Source: Emiliania huxleyi CCMP1516
Taxonomy: Eukaryota > Haptophyta > Isochrysidales > Noelaerhabdaceae
DNA length: 64,000 nt
NCBI RefSeq assembly: GCF_000372725.1
Contig: NW_005198966.1
Location: forward strand, 764,459-828,458
Direction of reading: 5' to 3'
How positions within the stretch are numbered: position 1 is the first letter of the stretch; the number at the start of each line of letters is the position of its first letter. This document shows positions 1 to 8,779 of this stretch, piece after piece. The position numbers were made by a program, and so were the translations under genes. The notes below the pieces were generated by a model. It was given only the letters and a program-made list of their open reading frames with translations, searched no databases and had not been told where the DNA came from.

Positions 1-99
1 CAAGCGCGACTTGAGCTCTGCGGTCTCCCTTTCGAGCGCCTCGCACCTGCTGGTGGACGCGTCCAGCTTCTCGCGGAGAGCGCTCACGTCCGCACCCAT
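1..99 (-). CDS. N-terminal fragment of a coiled-coil protein (runs off left edge)
   Basis: On the minus strand an ATG at 99-97 opens a frame that stays open to the window edge, giving 33 residues. The fragment runs M-G-A-D-V-S-A-L-R-E-K-L and goes on with Leu, Ala, Glu, Lys and Arg in heptad-like spacing (LREKLDA, CEALERE, AELKSRL), typical of a coiled coil. The frame is also open upstream of the ATG for some codons, so the true start is not certain. Nothing in 33 residues identifies a family. It would be divergent from the glomulin-like gene that starts at 756. Confidence 0.45.
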   Translation of the reverse strand, partial: MGADVSALREKLDASTSRCEALERETAELKSRL

Positions 100-755
100 G
101 TCGTGCGCGCCAGTCGCTGGCGAACCTGCGCGGCGCAAAACGGGATCCGTGGAGCGGTGCGGTGGTGGAGCGGTGCGGCGGTCACACATGCAGGGGTGCT
201 GAGGGGTTGGCGAGGCGGCGGCGGCGCAGGGGAGCGGCTTCCCACGGCACCCCTTGCCACGTCCCCGGCGCCCCGCCGACCCTCCCTCGGCCCCGGCCCG
301 CCCCGCCCGCGCTCGCGCGCATTACCTAACGCCTCGTCCCGCCGCGAGAGATGCACGGCGTGGGCAGCGCACCCGCTTCCCGAGAGCGCACTCGGCGCAC
401 AAAAATAAGAAAAAGCCGACCTTGAGCGCTGTCAGAGCGGTGTTTCGACACCGATATCGTTCAAGGACACACTTCATAGGTAAGTGTAAGGGCAGCTGAG
501 TAGATACAGCGAATCCTTTGTGTTCACACCTGCAAGAGCAGGTGTGAACCGATTTCGGCCTTAGCCGTCGCCTTGCGGCGGCGGGGCGGGGCGGGGGGGC
601 GGAAAAGAGGACCTCTAAGCGCCATCGCCATTGCAAGCAGCGCCATTGCAAGCAGTGCCCTGAAGAAAGAAAGAAAACAGACAACCCAAGGGAGGGATGG
701 GAGCAGTGCCCTGGGAGCCCTCGCCCTAGCCGGGTGCTATTTTCCCTTTCGAAAA
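100..755. other. Divergent intergenic region with a dispersed repeat
   Basis: No convincing gene is visible. Around 660-700 lies a purine-rich segment (GAAAGAAAGAAAACAGACAA followed by CCCAAGGGAGGGATGGG) that recurs at about 38880-38935 and, inverted and partial, at about 17855-17895. The sequence just before the next gene (TTTTCCCTTTCGAAAA) is relatively AT-rich and may be part of its promoter. Confidence 0.4.
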
Positions 756-3700
756 ATGGCGGAAGCCTCGACTGTCGCAGCCCACATCGCCTCGCTCTCG
801 GCCGACGCCTCGCTGGCCCGCGCATCGCTCCGTGCGTTGGCCACTGCGCTGCTGCCGCCCACCGGTGAGCGCGCGGCGCTGCTTGACGAGCACGCCTTCG
901 ACCTCCTCGAGCCGCTGCTCTCGCTCGCAGCGAGCGCCACGCCACGGCCGGCGGCGCGAGAGGCGCACGCGCTGCTCGCCGGCCTGGCGACGGTGGTCGG
1001 CCCGCGCGAGGGCGTCGTCATGCTGCTCGGCGTGCTCTCCGCCGGCGCTCCGCCTCGCTCCCAGCTTCTCGTCGTGGCCATGCTGGCGGCCGTGCTGCCT
1101 CGCGTCAGGCGGCGGCGGCACGAGATGCTGTCCTCGACGCTGGAGGCGCTGAGCGCCCGATACCTGGCGCGGGGAGCCTGGCCGGCAGCGGACTGGGACG
1201 CGGCGGCGGAGGAGGAGACTGCGGCGGCGGAGGAGGCTGCGGCGGCCGAGGCAGAGGCAACGACGGCGGTGGAGGAGGCTGCGGCGGCGGCAGCGGGGGC
1301 AGGGGCGGAGCGTGAAAAGGAGGCGGTGGGGGCGGCGGAGAGGGAGGAGGGGGAGGCTGCGGTGGCAGGAGAGGCGCTGGAGGCGGCCACATGGAGCGAC
1401 TCGGGCAGCGGCGCAGCTCTGCTTGCGCTGCTCGCCCGCTGCGCCGCGTCAGTGATTCCAGATGGGATTCCGGATGGGGCGGGTCAGAGCACAAGCGACG
1501 AGCGCACGGCCGACGCCGCGCCGACGCACGCCGTGCTCGAGACCTTCCTCGAGGCGCTGGTCGAGAGGGCGGCGAGAGAGGGGCTAGGCGAGATCTAGCC
1601 GAGATACTGCCGGTCGAGAGTGGGTCGGAGTCGAGGCTCCCCTGCCGCCCTGTCTCGGAGTCGAGGCTCCCCTGCCGCCCTGTCTCGGCTGCGGTCTCTA
1701 ACCTCCGCCAGCTGAGCCCGACAGGTGTCGAGGCTCCGTGCGCCGCCCTGTCTCGGCTGCGGTCTGCCCGTGCCGCGATTCGCGCGCCGTGTGAACGGCG
1801 TCTCTTCACACCTCATGCCGTGAACAGGTCGGTCTGTGTCGCGTCGCGCGCGTCGTCGGCCTCGGACACGTCGCCGCTGGGCACTCCGCCGAGGCTCGTC
1901 CGCGCCGTGCAAACCCCAACCCCAACCCTAACCCCAACCCCACCCAAACCCAAACCCTAACCCGAACTCACCCTAGGCTTGGCCGCGCCGTCTACGCGCA
2001 CCACCGCGCTGGGGCGCACCACCGCGCTGGGGCGCCGCCGAGTCGGCCGCTGGAGTCGGCTGCCGGTCTGGCCCTGCTCCTCCTCTCTGCCTCTGGGCAG
2101 GGCTCCTCGCGCCTGCGCTCGTGCGGCCGCGAGCTGCTATGGCGAGGCATGGAGGAGGCGGAGGGCGAGGCGGCCGCGGCGAACGTCTGGTCGGCGGAGA
2201 AGGTCTCGGAGGCGGGGGCGGAGAAGGCGGAGGCGGAGAAGGTCTCGGAGGCGGGGGCGGAGAAGGCGGAGAGGGGGGAGGCGGAGGCGGGAGAGGCGGG
2301 AGAGGCCAGAGCGACGGCGGCCGGAGATGCGAGGCGTGGGGCGGCAGCTGGGCCGGGGGGTGCGTGCGCCGGGTGCGCGCACGCCCTGGTTGAGCACATG
2401 GCGACCGCAGCAGAGCAGGCGGAGATCTAGCCGAGATCTAGCCGAGATCTAGCCGAGATTCACCGAGATTCGCCGAAAACTAGCCGAGATCTAGCCGAGC
2501 ACGCAATCATGACTTCGTGAGAGCAGGCCGAGCGCGCCGCCTCCTACGCAGCGCTGCAGAGGCTTCTCGACCCGCACCGCGGATCTCGGCCATATCTCGG
2601 CCATATCTCGGCCGTGTCTCGGCCATATCTGGCCCATATCTCGGCCGTAGGCTGGTGGATCTGCACAGCGTCGCGTCCCGGCTGGTGCTGCTGCAGGCGC
2701 TGCTGCGGCGGTGCGGCCACCCGAAGGCGGGCGAGATGACCCGAGATGACCCGAGATGAGCCCGAGATGACCCGAGATGACCTGAGATGACCCGAGATGA
2801 CCCGAGGTGACCTGAGGTGACCCGAGATGACCTGAGGTGACCCGAGGTGACCCGAGATGACCCGAGATGACCCGAGGTGACCTGAGGTGACCCGAGATGA
2901 CCCGAGATGACCCGAGATGACCTGAGATGACCTGAGATGACCCGAGATGACCTGAGGTGACCTGAGATGACCCGAGATGACCCGAGGTGACCCGAAGGCG
3001 GGCGCGCTGCTGCTGCACCGGCTGAAGCAGGAGCATCTCGACGAGACGCGCAGGCGCACCTCGGGCCACCTCGGGTCACATCTCGGGCCATCTCGGGCCA
3101 TCTCGGGCCATCTCGGGTCATCTCGACGAGACGCGTAGGCGCGGCGGCGCGGCGGGTGCGGCGGAGGGGGCGGGTGCGGCGGAGGGGGCGGGCGGGCCCC
3201 ACTTCGGCGCCGCGGCGCTGCTGCCTCTGCTCCGCACAGTGCTCGACGAGGCTGCTCGAGGAGGCGATGCGGGCTGTAGATGCCGAGCAGGCTCGGCATG
3301 TGTCCGTGTGATCGAGCGAGCAGCCAGGTAGAGCCCGCGTGCTAGTGCCACAACGGACCAGGCGAGATCACCCGAGATGACCCGAGATGACCCGAGATGA
3401 CCCGAGACCACCCGAGACCACCCGAGACCACCCGAGATCACCCGAGACCAGGCGACGCGGCCCTCGACGAGAGTCTGGACGCCATCCTTGGCGCACTCAA
3501 CTTGGCGCGCCTCCTCGTCGCCTCGGCACTGGCGGCACGTCGCGGCGGAGGAGGTGGAGGAGGCGGCGGAGAAGGAGGAGGAGGCGGCGGCGGCGGAGGC
3601 GGCGGCGGAGGAGGCGGCGGCGGTGGTGGCGGCTCCTCGTCAGGAGGGTCCTGCGGTGCGGTAGGGGGGCGGTTCGACGGCCTAATCAATTGACTCATTC

Positions 3701-3988
3701 GTGCATCCGTTAGGGGGCGGCTCGCCCGGCCTCGAGCTGGCGGCGGCGGCGGCGCTGCGGCGCGAGACCTTGAAGCCGCTGGAGGCGAGGATGCGGCACG
3801 AGATGGATGCGGCGTGGGCGGCGGCGCGCGAGGAAGAGAGGCGTGGCGAGGGCGGCGGGGTGGCGGCAAGCGGCGGCGGCGCCGCCGTCGCCTTCACGCA
3901 CCTGCAGGTGGCGCTGGGCGTGCTCGAGCGATTGTCCCAGCTCGTCGCCGAGCTGGAGGGGGAGGTCGGTGATGTCTCGGCGGTGTGA
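756..3988 (+). CDS. Glomulin/ALF4-like protein, multi-exon
   Basis: Glomulin (plant ALF4) is a HEAT-like helical protein that binds RBX1 and inhibits cullin-RING ubiquitin ligases. The first exon starts at ATG 756 (MAEASTVAAHIASL) and encodes amphipathic helices up to about 1595. Further coding blocks lie near 2050-2405, 2650-2735 (RRLVDLHSVASRLVLLQALL), 2996-3058, 3126-3290, 3449-3690 and 3713-3988. The last two carry the diagnostic part: DAILGALNLARLLV, then LRRETLKPLEARM, then LQVALGVLERLSQLVAEL before the stop. This order matches my memory of the glomulin C-terminus (a helix ending NLLRYLV, then FLKPL, then a final helix pair). The introns are tandem repeats with a CCGAGA core. Glu/Ala-rich and poly-Gly stretches interrupt the fold. 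The exact splice sites and the 1600-2050 part were not resolved. The family call is inference from motif order, not an alignment. Confidence 0.55.
1913..1972. repeat. Degenerate telomere-like CCCTAA/CCCCAA repeats
   Basis: The stretch consists of variants of CCCTAA, CCCCAA and CCCAAA in tandem. It resembles interstitial telomeric sequence of the TTAGGG type. It sits in a probable intron of the glomulin-like gene. Confidence 0.6.
2409..2499 (+). repeat. Intronic minisatellite, unit about 11 bp (CCGAGATCTAG)
   Basis: The unit CCGAGATCTAG is repeated about seven times with degenerate members (CCGAGATTCA, CCGAAAACTAG). It lies between two coding blocks of the glomulin-like gene and contains stops in all plus frames, so it is read as intron. 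Confidence 0.7.
2578..2647 (+). repeat. Intronic minisatellite, unit about 11 bp (ATATCTCGGCC)
   Basis: About six copies of ATATCTCGGCC, one with GTGTCTCGGCC. It ends in CGTAG directly before the coding block RRLVDLHSV, so the array forms the 3' end of an intron. The core TCTCGG is the complement of the core in the neighbouring arrays. Confidence 0.65.
2736..2996 (+). repeat. Intronic minisatellite, unit 10 bp (CCGAGATGAC)
   Basis: About 26 tandem copies of a 10-bp unit, mainly CCGAGATGAC, with variants CTGAGATGAC, CCGAGGTGAC and CTGAGGTGAC mixed along the array. The sequence CACCCGAAGGCGGGCG occurs just before it and a near copy (ACCCGAAGGCGGGCG) just after it. The array is therefore bracketed by a short direct repeat, as expected if it grew inside a small tandem duplication. 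Confidence 0.85.
3058..3126 (+). repeat. Intronic minisatellite, unit 10 bp (TCTCGGGCCA)
   Basis: Six to seven units of the type TCTCGGGCCA or CCTCGGGTCA. The coding phrase for HLDETRRR occurs on both sides (about 3034-3056 and 3120-3142), so this array too is bracketed by a direct repeat of exon sequence. Confidence 0.7.
3361..3449 (+). repeat. Intronic minisatellite, unit 10 bp (CCGAGATGAC/CCGAGACCAC)
   Basis: About eight units, first CCGAGATGAC, then CCGAGACCAC. It ends in GACCAGGCGACG just before the coding block GDAALDESLDAILGAL of the glomulin-like gene. Confidence 0.75.
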
Positions 3989-4211
3989 TGTCCTTTCACA
4001 TTTGCCAACGAGGGGGCGTCTGTACGCGAGAGACCGCCGTGTAAGCGTGTGCGCCGGGCGGGGAGCGCGCTGCGCCGATTGCGAGAGGGGCGGGTCTATT
4101 GAATTACTATTGAATACTATTACTAGACGCCCGGCCCACCGCACAGAGCCCCGTACCTACTTGTCGGGGGCAGAGTTTTATTGCGAGGATGATTGTGCAT
4201 GTTTCTTCCGG

Positions 4212-4302
4212 GCCGAGACAGTGGGACGACGCGCTGGCCCACCCCAAGGTCTCGACCTTCCTTGGGCAGCAGCTGATTGTGCGAGCGGGCTGTGGCCCAG
4301 CC
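4212..4302 (-). pseudogene. Fragment of one RCC1 repeat
   Basis: On the minus strand this stretch matches part of the RCC1 repeat of the F-box/RCC1 genes in this window. The clearest shared pieces are GACGACGCGCTGGCC and, after GTCTCGACCTTC, GGGCAGCAGCTG, in the order found at 18665-18760. It has no frame of its own and is a decayed fragment. The rest of 3989-4755 shows no gene. Confidence 0.55.
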
Positions 4303-4755
4303 AGCCGGACAAGCTGCTGCCACCAAATAAGCAAAACCCCCCCGCGCCCCGGAGCCGGACACGCCGGAGCGCGGAGGCCGTTTACTTGCTTGCCGTCTCT
4401 TTCTGTGGACGCTGAGCTCCGAGACGGGGCTGGAACGAATGGATCGAAAGCGAGCGTCTCATCCTTTTTTTGCGGTGGCGCGAGGACGCCCACGAGAAGG
4501 GTGATGATGGACGACAGTCAGTAAGTAGCAACCCACTGTACCGAACGACCGACCGACCGACGCTCCAATCGTAGCGCTCGTAGCGCTCGGCCGAGCAGGG
4601 TTGGGGAGGGACGACAAGTACCTAACACTTTCGAACCTCGGGGGAAAGAGAAATTCCACCCCGGTTCGGCCTTTCCATGGTCCATGGAAGGATGCAACTC
4701 TAGGTGCAGTTTTCGCCCGCCGAGCTCTACTGTCAAACGACGCGGACACACACAG

Positions 4756-5169
4756 ATGCTCGCCCGCTCCCTCCTCCTTGCGGTGGTGGCTCTGCCTGTT
4801 GCCTCAGTGGCTCCGAAACCGTACAGCGACGACAGCGGAGGCACGCCCCGTGCTCAGCCAATGCACGGCAAACGAGGGCTCGACGTCGCGGCGGCGCTAG
4901 AGAACCACGTCTATGTTGCAAGTGATGAGTTTGACGATACCCTGGTTGAGGCACAAATCGAGTGGGAGATCATGCATAAGCCTCCGCCCCCTCCGTCCCT
5001 ACCTCCACCGGGCATGGACTTCTTCTTCTTCAAGTTCCTTCGCGCAGAGCCTCCAGGTGCGGCACCCTCAGTCCGTGGAGCGAGCGTCGCCGCAACGGCC
5101 CTCGGCCTCGCCGCCCTGCTCGCGGTCAGGACGGGCGCCTTTGCGCGCGCTCGCGCGGTGCTGGTCTAA
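4756..5169 (+). CDS. Small secreted or single-pass membrane protein, 137 aa
   Basis: The ATG at 4756 is chosen because it is followed at once by a signal-peptide-like segment (MLARSLLLAVVALPVASVA). An upstream ATG in the same frame at 4684 would add 24 polar residues in front of it. The middle is hydrophilic and acidic (ASDEFDDTLVEAQIEWEI), with a short Pro-rich run and a FFFFKFLRAE block. Residues about 110-130 form a hydrophobic helix (VAATALGLAALLAVRTGAFA), followed by a short basic tail. This fits a type I membrane protein or one held by a C-terminal anchor. I do not recognise the family. Confidence 0.5.
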   Translation: MLARSLLLAVVALPVASVAPKPYSDDSGGTPRAQPMHGKRGLDVAAALENHVYVASDEFDDTLVEAQIEWEIMHKPPPPPSLPPPGMDFFFFKFLRAEPPGAAPSVRGASVAATALGLAALLAVRTGAFARARAVLV

Positions 5170-5721
5170 CCTACTGCAGTGAGACCATCTGAGTATCTAG
5201 GTAGCGCGACGGGGCGCTCTTGGTGGATTTTGGTGAGAGAGACCGACATCTTCGCATGTTGTGACTGTGGAGGAGTGAGTGAGTGAGTGGTGCTGTGGTG
5301 TTACTTGTGAGTCTGGGCTGGCGCCGTCGGTGGTGTCGTGTGAGTCCGTCCTCCACTGGTTTCTGTGTGTGCGCGGAGGGACGCCGCGCCGCGTGCGAGA
5401 TCGATTTGTTCCCCTCCGTCTTCGTTGTGTGCTCTTTTGCGTGCGTGACACACACTCACTCACATACGTGGTGACACGACGTGTGTGCTCTCTCACACGA
5501 GATCTGTCGCGCTGTGCGTTTGTGTGTGAGAGGTTGTGATGTGGGCTTGGATTGTGTCTTTGCGAGGAGGGAGCGCGCTGCTCGGTTAGATAAGAAACTA
5601 TGACGGAGACTGAGCCGAGGGACAGTTCTTCGCACCGGCAGCGCGCCCTCAAGCAGCGCCCAAGCGAGTTTCGTCCTCGAACAAAGTTCGTGAGTGTGCA
5701 GGGTGGTCATGTATCTCTATT
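5170..5721. other. Intergenic, low-complexity GTGTG/CACAC-rich region
   Basis: This space lies between the 3' ends of two convergent genes. It is rich in short GAGTGAGTG, GTGTG and ACACACTCACTCACA stretches. No gene or RNA was recognised. Confidence 0.5.
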
Positions 5722-6617
5722 CTAATCTCTCGCCTCTTGGAGCAGCGTGAAGCCGCTTCGCGACAGGGTGCCAGCGTCGAAGTCGGCGTCGAGAGGCACG
5801 TGCACGCGGTGCAACCCGCGCGGGAGCACGCGCGCAATCGTCTCAAAGATGCCGTCTACCCCGTGAACATCAAGGCCAAGCACAGGGCCGTCATCCTCTT
5901 GCAGCACCGCCGCCTCTGCATTGACACGGACCAGCAGGTGGCGAAATAGGAGGGTTGGTACGCCGGCGTCCTTCTTCGCCCCTCTGTGAATTGCAATGCT
6001 CGGTGGCTCCTCCTCCCGCGCGTTCCAAAAGCACAGCCACAACCAGCACAGGCGGGCGTAGACGGGGAGAGAGGCGGCAAAGGGGGCGAGCATTGTCAAC
6101 GCAAAGGGCATGATGCTCTCGTGACTGCAGAGCCACCTGGCGCGCCGACTGATGCAGAAGACCCACGCGTTGAATGCTCCAAAGCAGAGACCGAGGAGCG
6201 CGGCGGCTGTGCCCACGGCAGCCTCGCACAGGCCGAGCCAATGCAGAGCGTATCGGGTGGACCGGCCGTGGAGGCCATACTGAGCCTCGCGGAAAGCCCG
6301 CCAGCGCGCTGCAGACGGCTTGAATGAGACTGTGCTGCCACGCTGCATGGCCCGGAGCGACGCCTCCCACTGCCTCAGCCAGCAACCAGTGTCAGGACAG
6401 GGTACGAAAAAGGGGAGCGGACGCAGCCTATCTGGCATGTGGCCGCGATAGGACGGCAGAGAGAAGAAGAGAAAAGCGAGGCCAGCCGTGAGGAAGCAAG
6501 TCCCCAGGCCGAGGAGGAAGGAGTGGCAGGCTTGGCTCCAGTGGGTGGTGGAGCTGCGCCGCGCGGCCAAAAAGCAGCACGCCACGCCGATGGCAGCGCT
6601 GAATGCGCCGCGGAGCC

Positions 6618-6655
<38 letters not shown>

Positions 6656-6792
6656 CTGCGGGCGCTGTGCGAGCCGCCCTGAACGACCACAATGTTGAGC
6701 GCGCTCGAGCACCGAAGCACCGCGAGCGCCGGCGAGCACCACCGCCCCGCGCCTTGGCGTGGGTCGGTAGTACACGATGCGGCGCCCAGCAT
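5722..6792 (-). CDS. Multi-pass membrane protein of unknown function
   Basis: The frame opens at ATG 6792-6790 and gives 356 residues. About four hydrophobic helices are visible: around 62-78 (FSAAIGVACCFLAA), 88-112 (FLLGLGTCFLTAGLAFLFFSL), 190-215 (VGTAAALLGLCFGAFNAWVF) and 226-255 (MPFALTMLAPFAASLPVYARL, then WLWLCFW). The C-terminal third is soluble and contains GLDVHGVDGIFETIARVLP. A run of alternating His-Thr near residues 48-59 comes from a CA microsatellite. That part may be 5' UTR or intron, and the true start could be downstream. No family was recognised. It is divergent from F-box/RCC1 copy A. Confidence 0.5.
6618..6653. repeat. TG/CA dinucleotide microsatellite
   Basis: A run of about 17 TG units, CA on the minus strand. 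It lies inside the open frame of the membrane protein on the minus strand. Confidence 0.9.
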
Positions 6793-6930
6793 GCTCTATC
6801 ATGCGTCGCACCCGCTGTGGCCGAGCCGACCGCCGCTCGAACTGGCGCCGAGTGGCTCCCAGATCGAGCGCGGCAGGCTCAGTCGCACCGTCGCGGGGCG
6901 AAGTGTCGTGCGAGGGAGCTAACCCGGTAA

Positions 6931-6951
6931 GGGAAAATTCTTTTTCTCGCG
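6931..6951 (+). promoter_or_regulatory. AAATTCTTTTT motif directly upstream of the start codon
   Basis: The sequence GGGAAAATTCTTTTTCTCGC ends directly before the ATG of F-box/RCC1 copy A. The TTTTTCTCGCG-ATG part is kept in copies B, C and E, and an AAATTCTTTTT core recurs near the 5' ends of unrelated genes here. It may be an initiator or a 5'-leader element. This is inference from recurrence. Confidence 0.4.
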
Positions 6952-8391
6952 ATGTCCACCCCGCCACGCCGCCGCTCGCGCCGCCTCGCCTCCGCCGCCA
7001 CAGCCGCTCCCTCGCCAGATACGCCGCCGCCCGCCCGCCTCCTCGACCTCCCCACGGACCTCCTCGTGCGCGCCCTCTCTCGCTGCGACCCCGCCGACAT
7101 CGCTCGCGTCGCGGCCGTCTCGCTGCTCTTCTACGCCTCGCTTGCGGTGGAGGGCATCCGCCTGTGGGCGCAAGAGCGCGGCTTCGAGCTGCCGGCGCAG
7201 CCAGAGGGCGAGAGCTGCGCCGTGCGGTGGCTGTGCTTTGCGGCGTTGCTGTGCGAGTCCAACCCGCCGGCGAGGGCGTCGGCAGGCGAGCGGCACAGCG
7301 TTTTCATCGACGGCGAGGGGCGGCTCTCGTCGTGCGGCTCTGCGCCGTCCTACTCTCCAGGGCTACTCGGCCACGGCGAGGGCGTGACGCGGCTCCACAC
7401 ACCGACCCGCCTCCCGTCGGCGCTGGGCGGCGAGCGCGCCGTGAGCGTGGCGGCAGGAGTCAACCACAGCGTCGCCCTCACTGCCGGCGGGGCCGTCTGG
7501 AGCTGGGGCGATGGAGGACACGGCCTGCTAGGCCACGGCGACGAGCAGCGCCAGCTGCTCCCCAAGAAGATCGAGGCCTTTGCGGGGCGGCGCGTTAACG
7601 CCGTGTCGGCTGGGCTGTACCACAGCCTCGCCCTCACCGCCGATGGCAGCCTCTGGAGCTGGGGCCATGGAGAGGAGGGCGAGTTGGGCCACGGCGACAG
7701 GCAAAGCCAGCTGCTGCCGAAGAAGGTGGAGGCGTTGGCGGGCCAGCGCGTCGTCGCTGTGTCGGCGGGAGGTCTGCACAACCTCGCCCTCGCCGCCGAC
7801 GGCGCTGTCTGGAGCTGGGGCTGGGGAGGTGGGGGCCGGCTGGGCCACGGCGACGGGCAGGCCCAGCTGCTGCCCAAGAAGATCGAGGCCTTTGCTGGCC
7901 AGCGCGTCGTCGCTGTGTCGGCTGGAAGCTTCCACAGCCTCGCCATCACCGCCGACGGCGGCGTCTGGAGCTGGGGCCATGGAGGCTGGGGCCAGCTGGG
8001 CCACGGCGATCAGCAGCACCAGTGGCAGCCAAAGAAGGTCGAGGCTTTGGCTGCCCAGCGCGTCGTCGCTGTGTCGGCTGGACAGCACCACAGCCTCGCC
8101 ATCACCGCCGACGGCGCTGTCTGGAGCTGGGGCAGTGGAGGCTCTGGCAAGCTGGGCCACGGCGATGGGCAGGCCCAGCCGCTGCCCAAGAAGATTGAGG
8201 CCTTTGCTGACCGGCGCGTCGTCTCTCTGTCGGGTGGAGCATTCCACAGCATCGCCCTCACCGCCGACGGCGCCGTCTTTACCTGGGGCAAGGGCGAACA
8301 GGGCTGTCTAGGCCACAGAGAGGACCTGTTGGACCAGCTGCTGCCCAAGAAGGTCGAGGCGTGGCCGCCCAGCACGCCCGCATCCGCTTGA
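6952..8391 (+). CDS. F-box/RCC1-repeat protein, copy A (looks intact)
   Basis: The 479-residue protein begins at ATG 6952 after a conserved leader. Residues about 30-68 form an F-box-like segment (LLDLPTDLLVRALSRCDPAD followed by IARVAAVSLLFYASL). F-boxes link substrate receptors to SKP1-cullin ubiquitin ligases. A degenerate RCC1 unit follows (HSVFIDGEGRLSSCG), then five full RCC1 repeats of about 52 residues, each with the pattern AVWSWG..G.G.LGHGD, LLPKKIEAFAG, VVAVSAG..HSLALTADG. The protein ends partway through a sixth repeat (AVFTWGKGEQGCLGH). RCC1 repeats fold as a beta-propeller used for protein or chromatin binding. The likely role is a substrate-binding propeller on an SCF-type ligase. 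It is one of five copies in the window and the only one with no visible defect. Confidence 0.85.
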   Translation: MSTPPRRRSRRLASAATAAPSPDTPPPARLLDLPTDLLVRALSRCDPADIARVAAVSLLFYASLAVEGIRLWAQERGFELPAQPEGESCAVRWLCFAALLCESNPPARASAGERHSVFIDGEGRLSSCGSAPSYSPGLLGHGEGVTRLHTPTRLPSALGGERAVSVAAGVNHSVALTAGGAVWSWGDGGHGLLGHGDEQRQLLPKKIEAFAGRRVNAVSAGLYHSLALTADGSLWSWGHGEEGELGHGDRQSQLLPKKVEALAGQRVVAVSAGGLHNLALAADGAVWSWGWGGGGRLGHGDGQAQLLPKKIEAFAGQRVVAVSAGSFHSLAITADGGVWSWGHGGWGQLGHGDQQHQWQPKKVEALAAQRVVAVSAGQHHSLAITADGAVWSWGSGGSGKLGHGDGQAQPLPKKIEAFADRRVVSLSGGAFHSIALTADGAVFTWGKGEQGCLGHREDLLDQLLPKKVEAWPPSTPASA

Positions 8392-8779
8392 TTTGGAACG
8401 CAAAGATCTCCTTGCACGACAGCTCTATGCGCAGTCTGTAGGGCCGCAGAGAAGCGCGTCCCTGGCCCGGCTTCTTCGTTTGCATTTACTTGTTTTCTGC
8501 TCTCGCTGCTTACGGGGTCCGCCCGAAGTGGGGCCACCCTCGGTCGCGTGTCGCTCTCGCCACAGGAACGGATCGTGCACACTCAGGGAATTTTTCTAAT
8601 TCTATTCACAACAGACAACACGGGCCCGGACACTGCATTTCTTTTCTTCGAGCGACAGTGTGCGAGTGAACACGACGCCGCCGGCCCCGCGCGTATGGGT
8701 TGGGGTATGGCCCATCAAGAACTACAACCATCACTAATCAGGGGCGCACGCCCAGCTTGGGGCAATCGGCGCGGCCGCC
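8392..8779. other. Intergenic region between convergent genes
   Basis: It lies between the 3' ends of F-box/RCC1 copy A and the ATP-grasp gene. The part around 8590-8660 is AT-richer (TTTTTCTAATTCTATTCACAAC) and probably holds 3' UTR. No gene was recognised. Confidence 0.45.

Noticed and set aside
2507-3299. Minus-strand proteins made of SSRVISGHLG repeats
   Set aside because: They are translations of the intronic CCGAGATGAC minisatellites.
2736-3449. CRISPR-like array
   Set aside because: The units are only 10 bp with no spacers, and they lie in introns of a eukaryotic gene.
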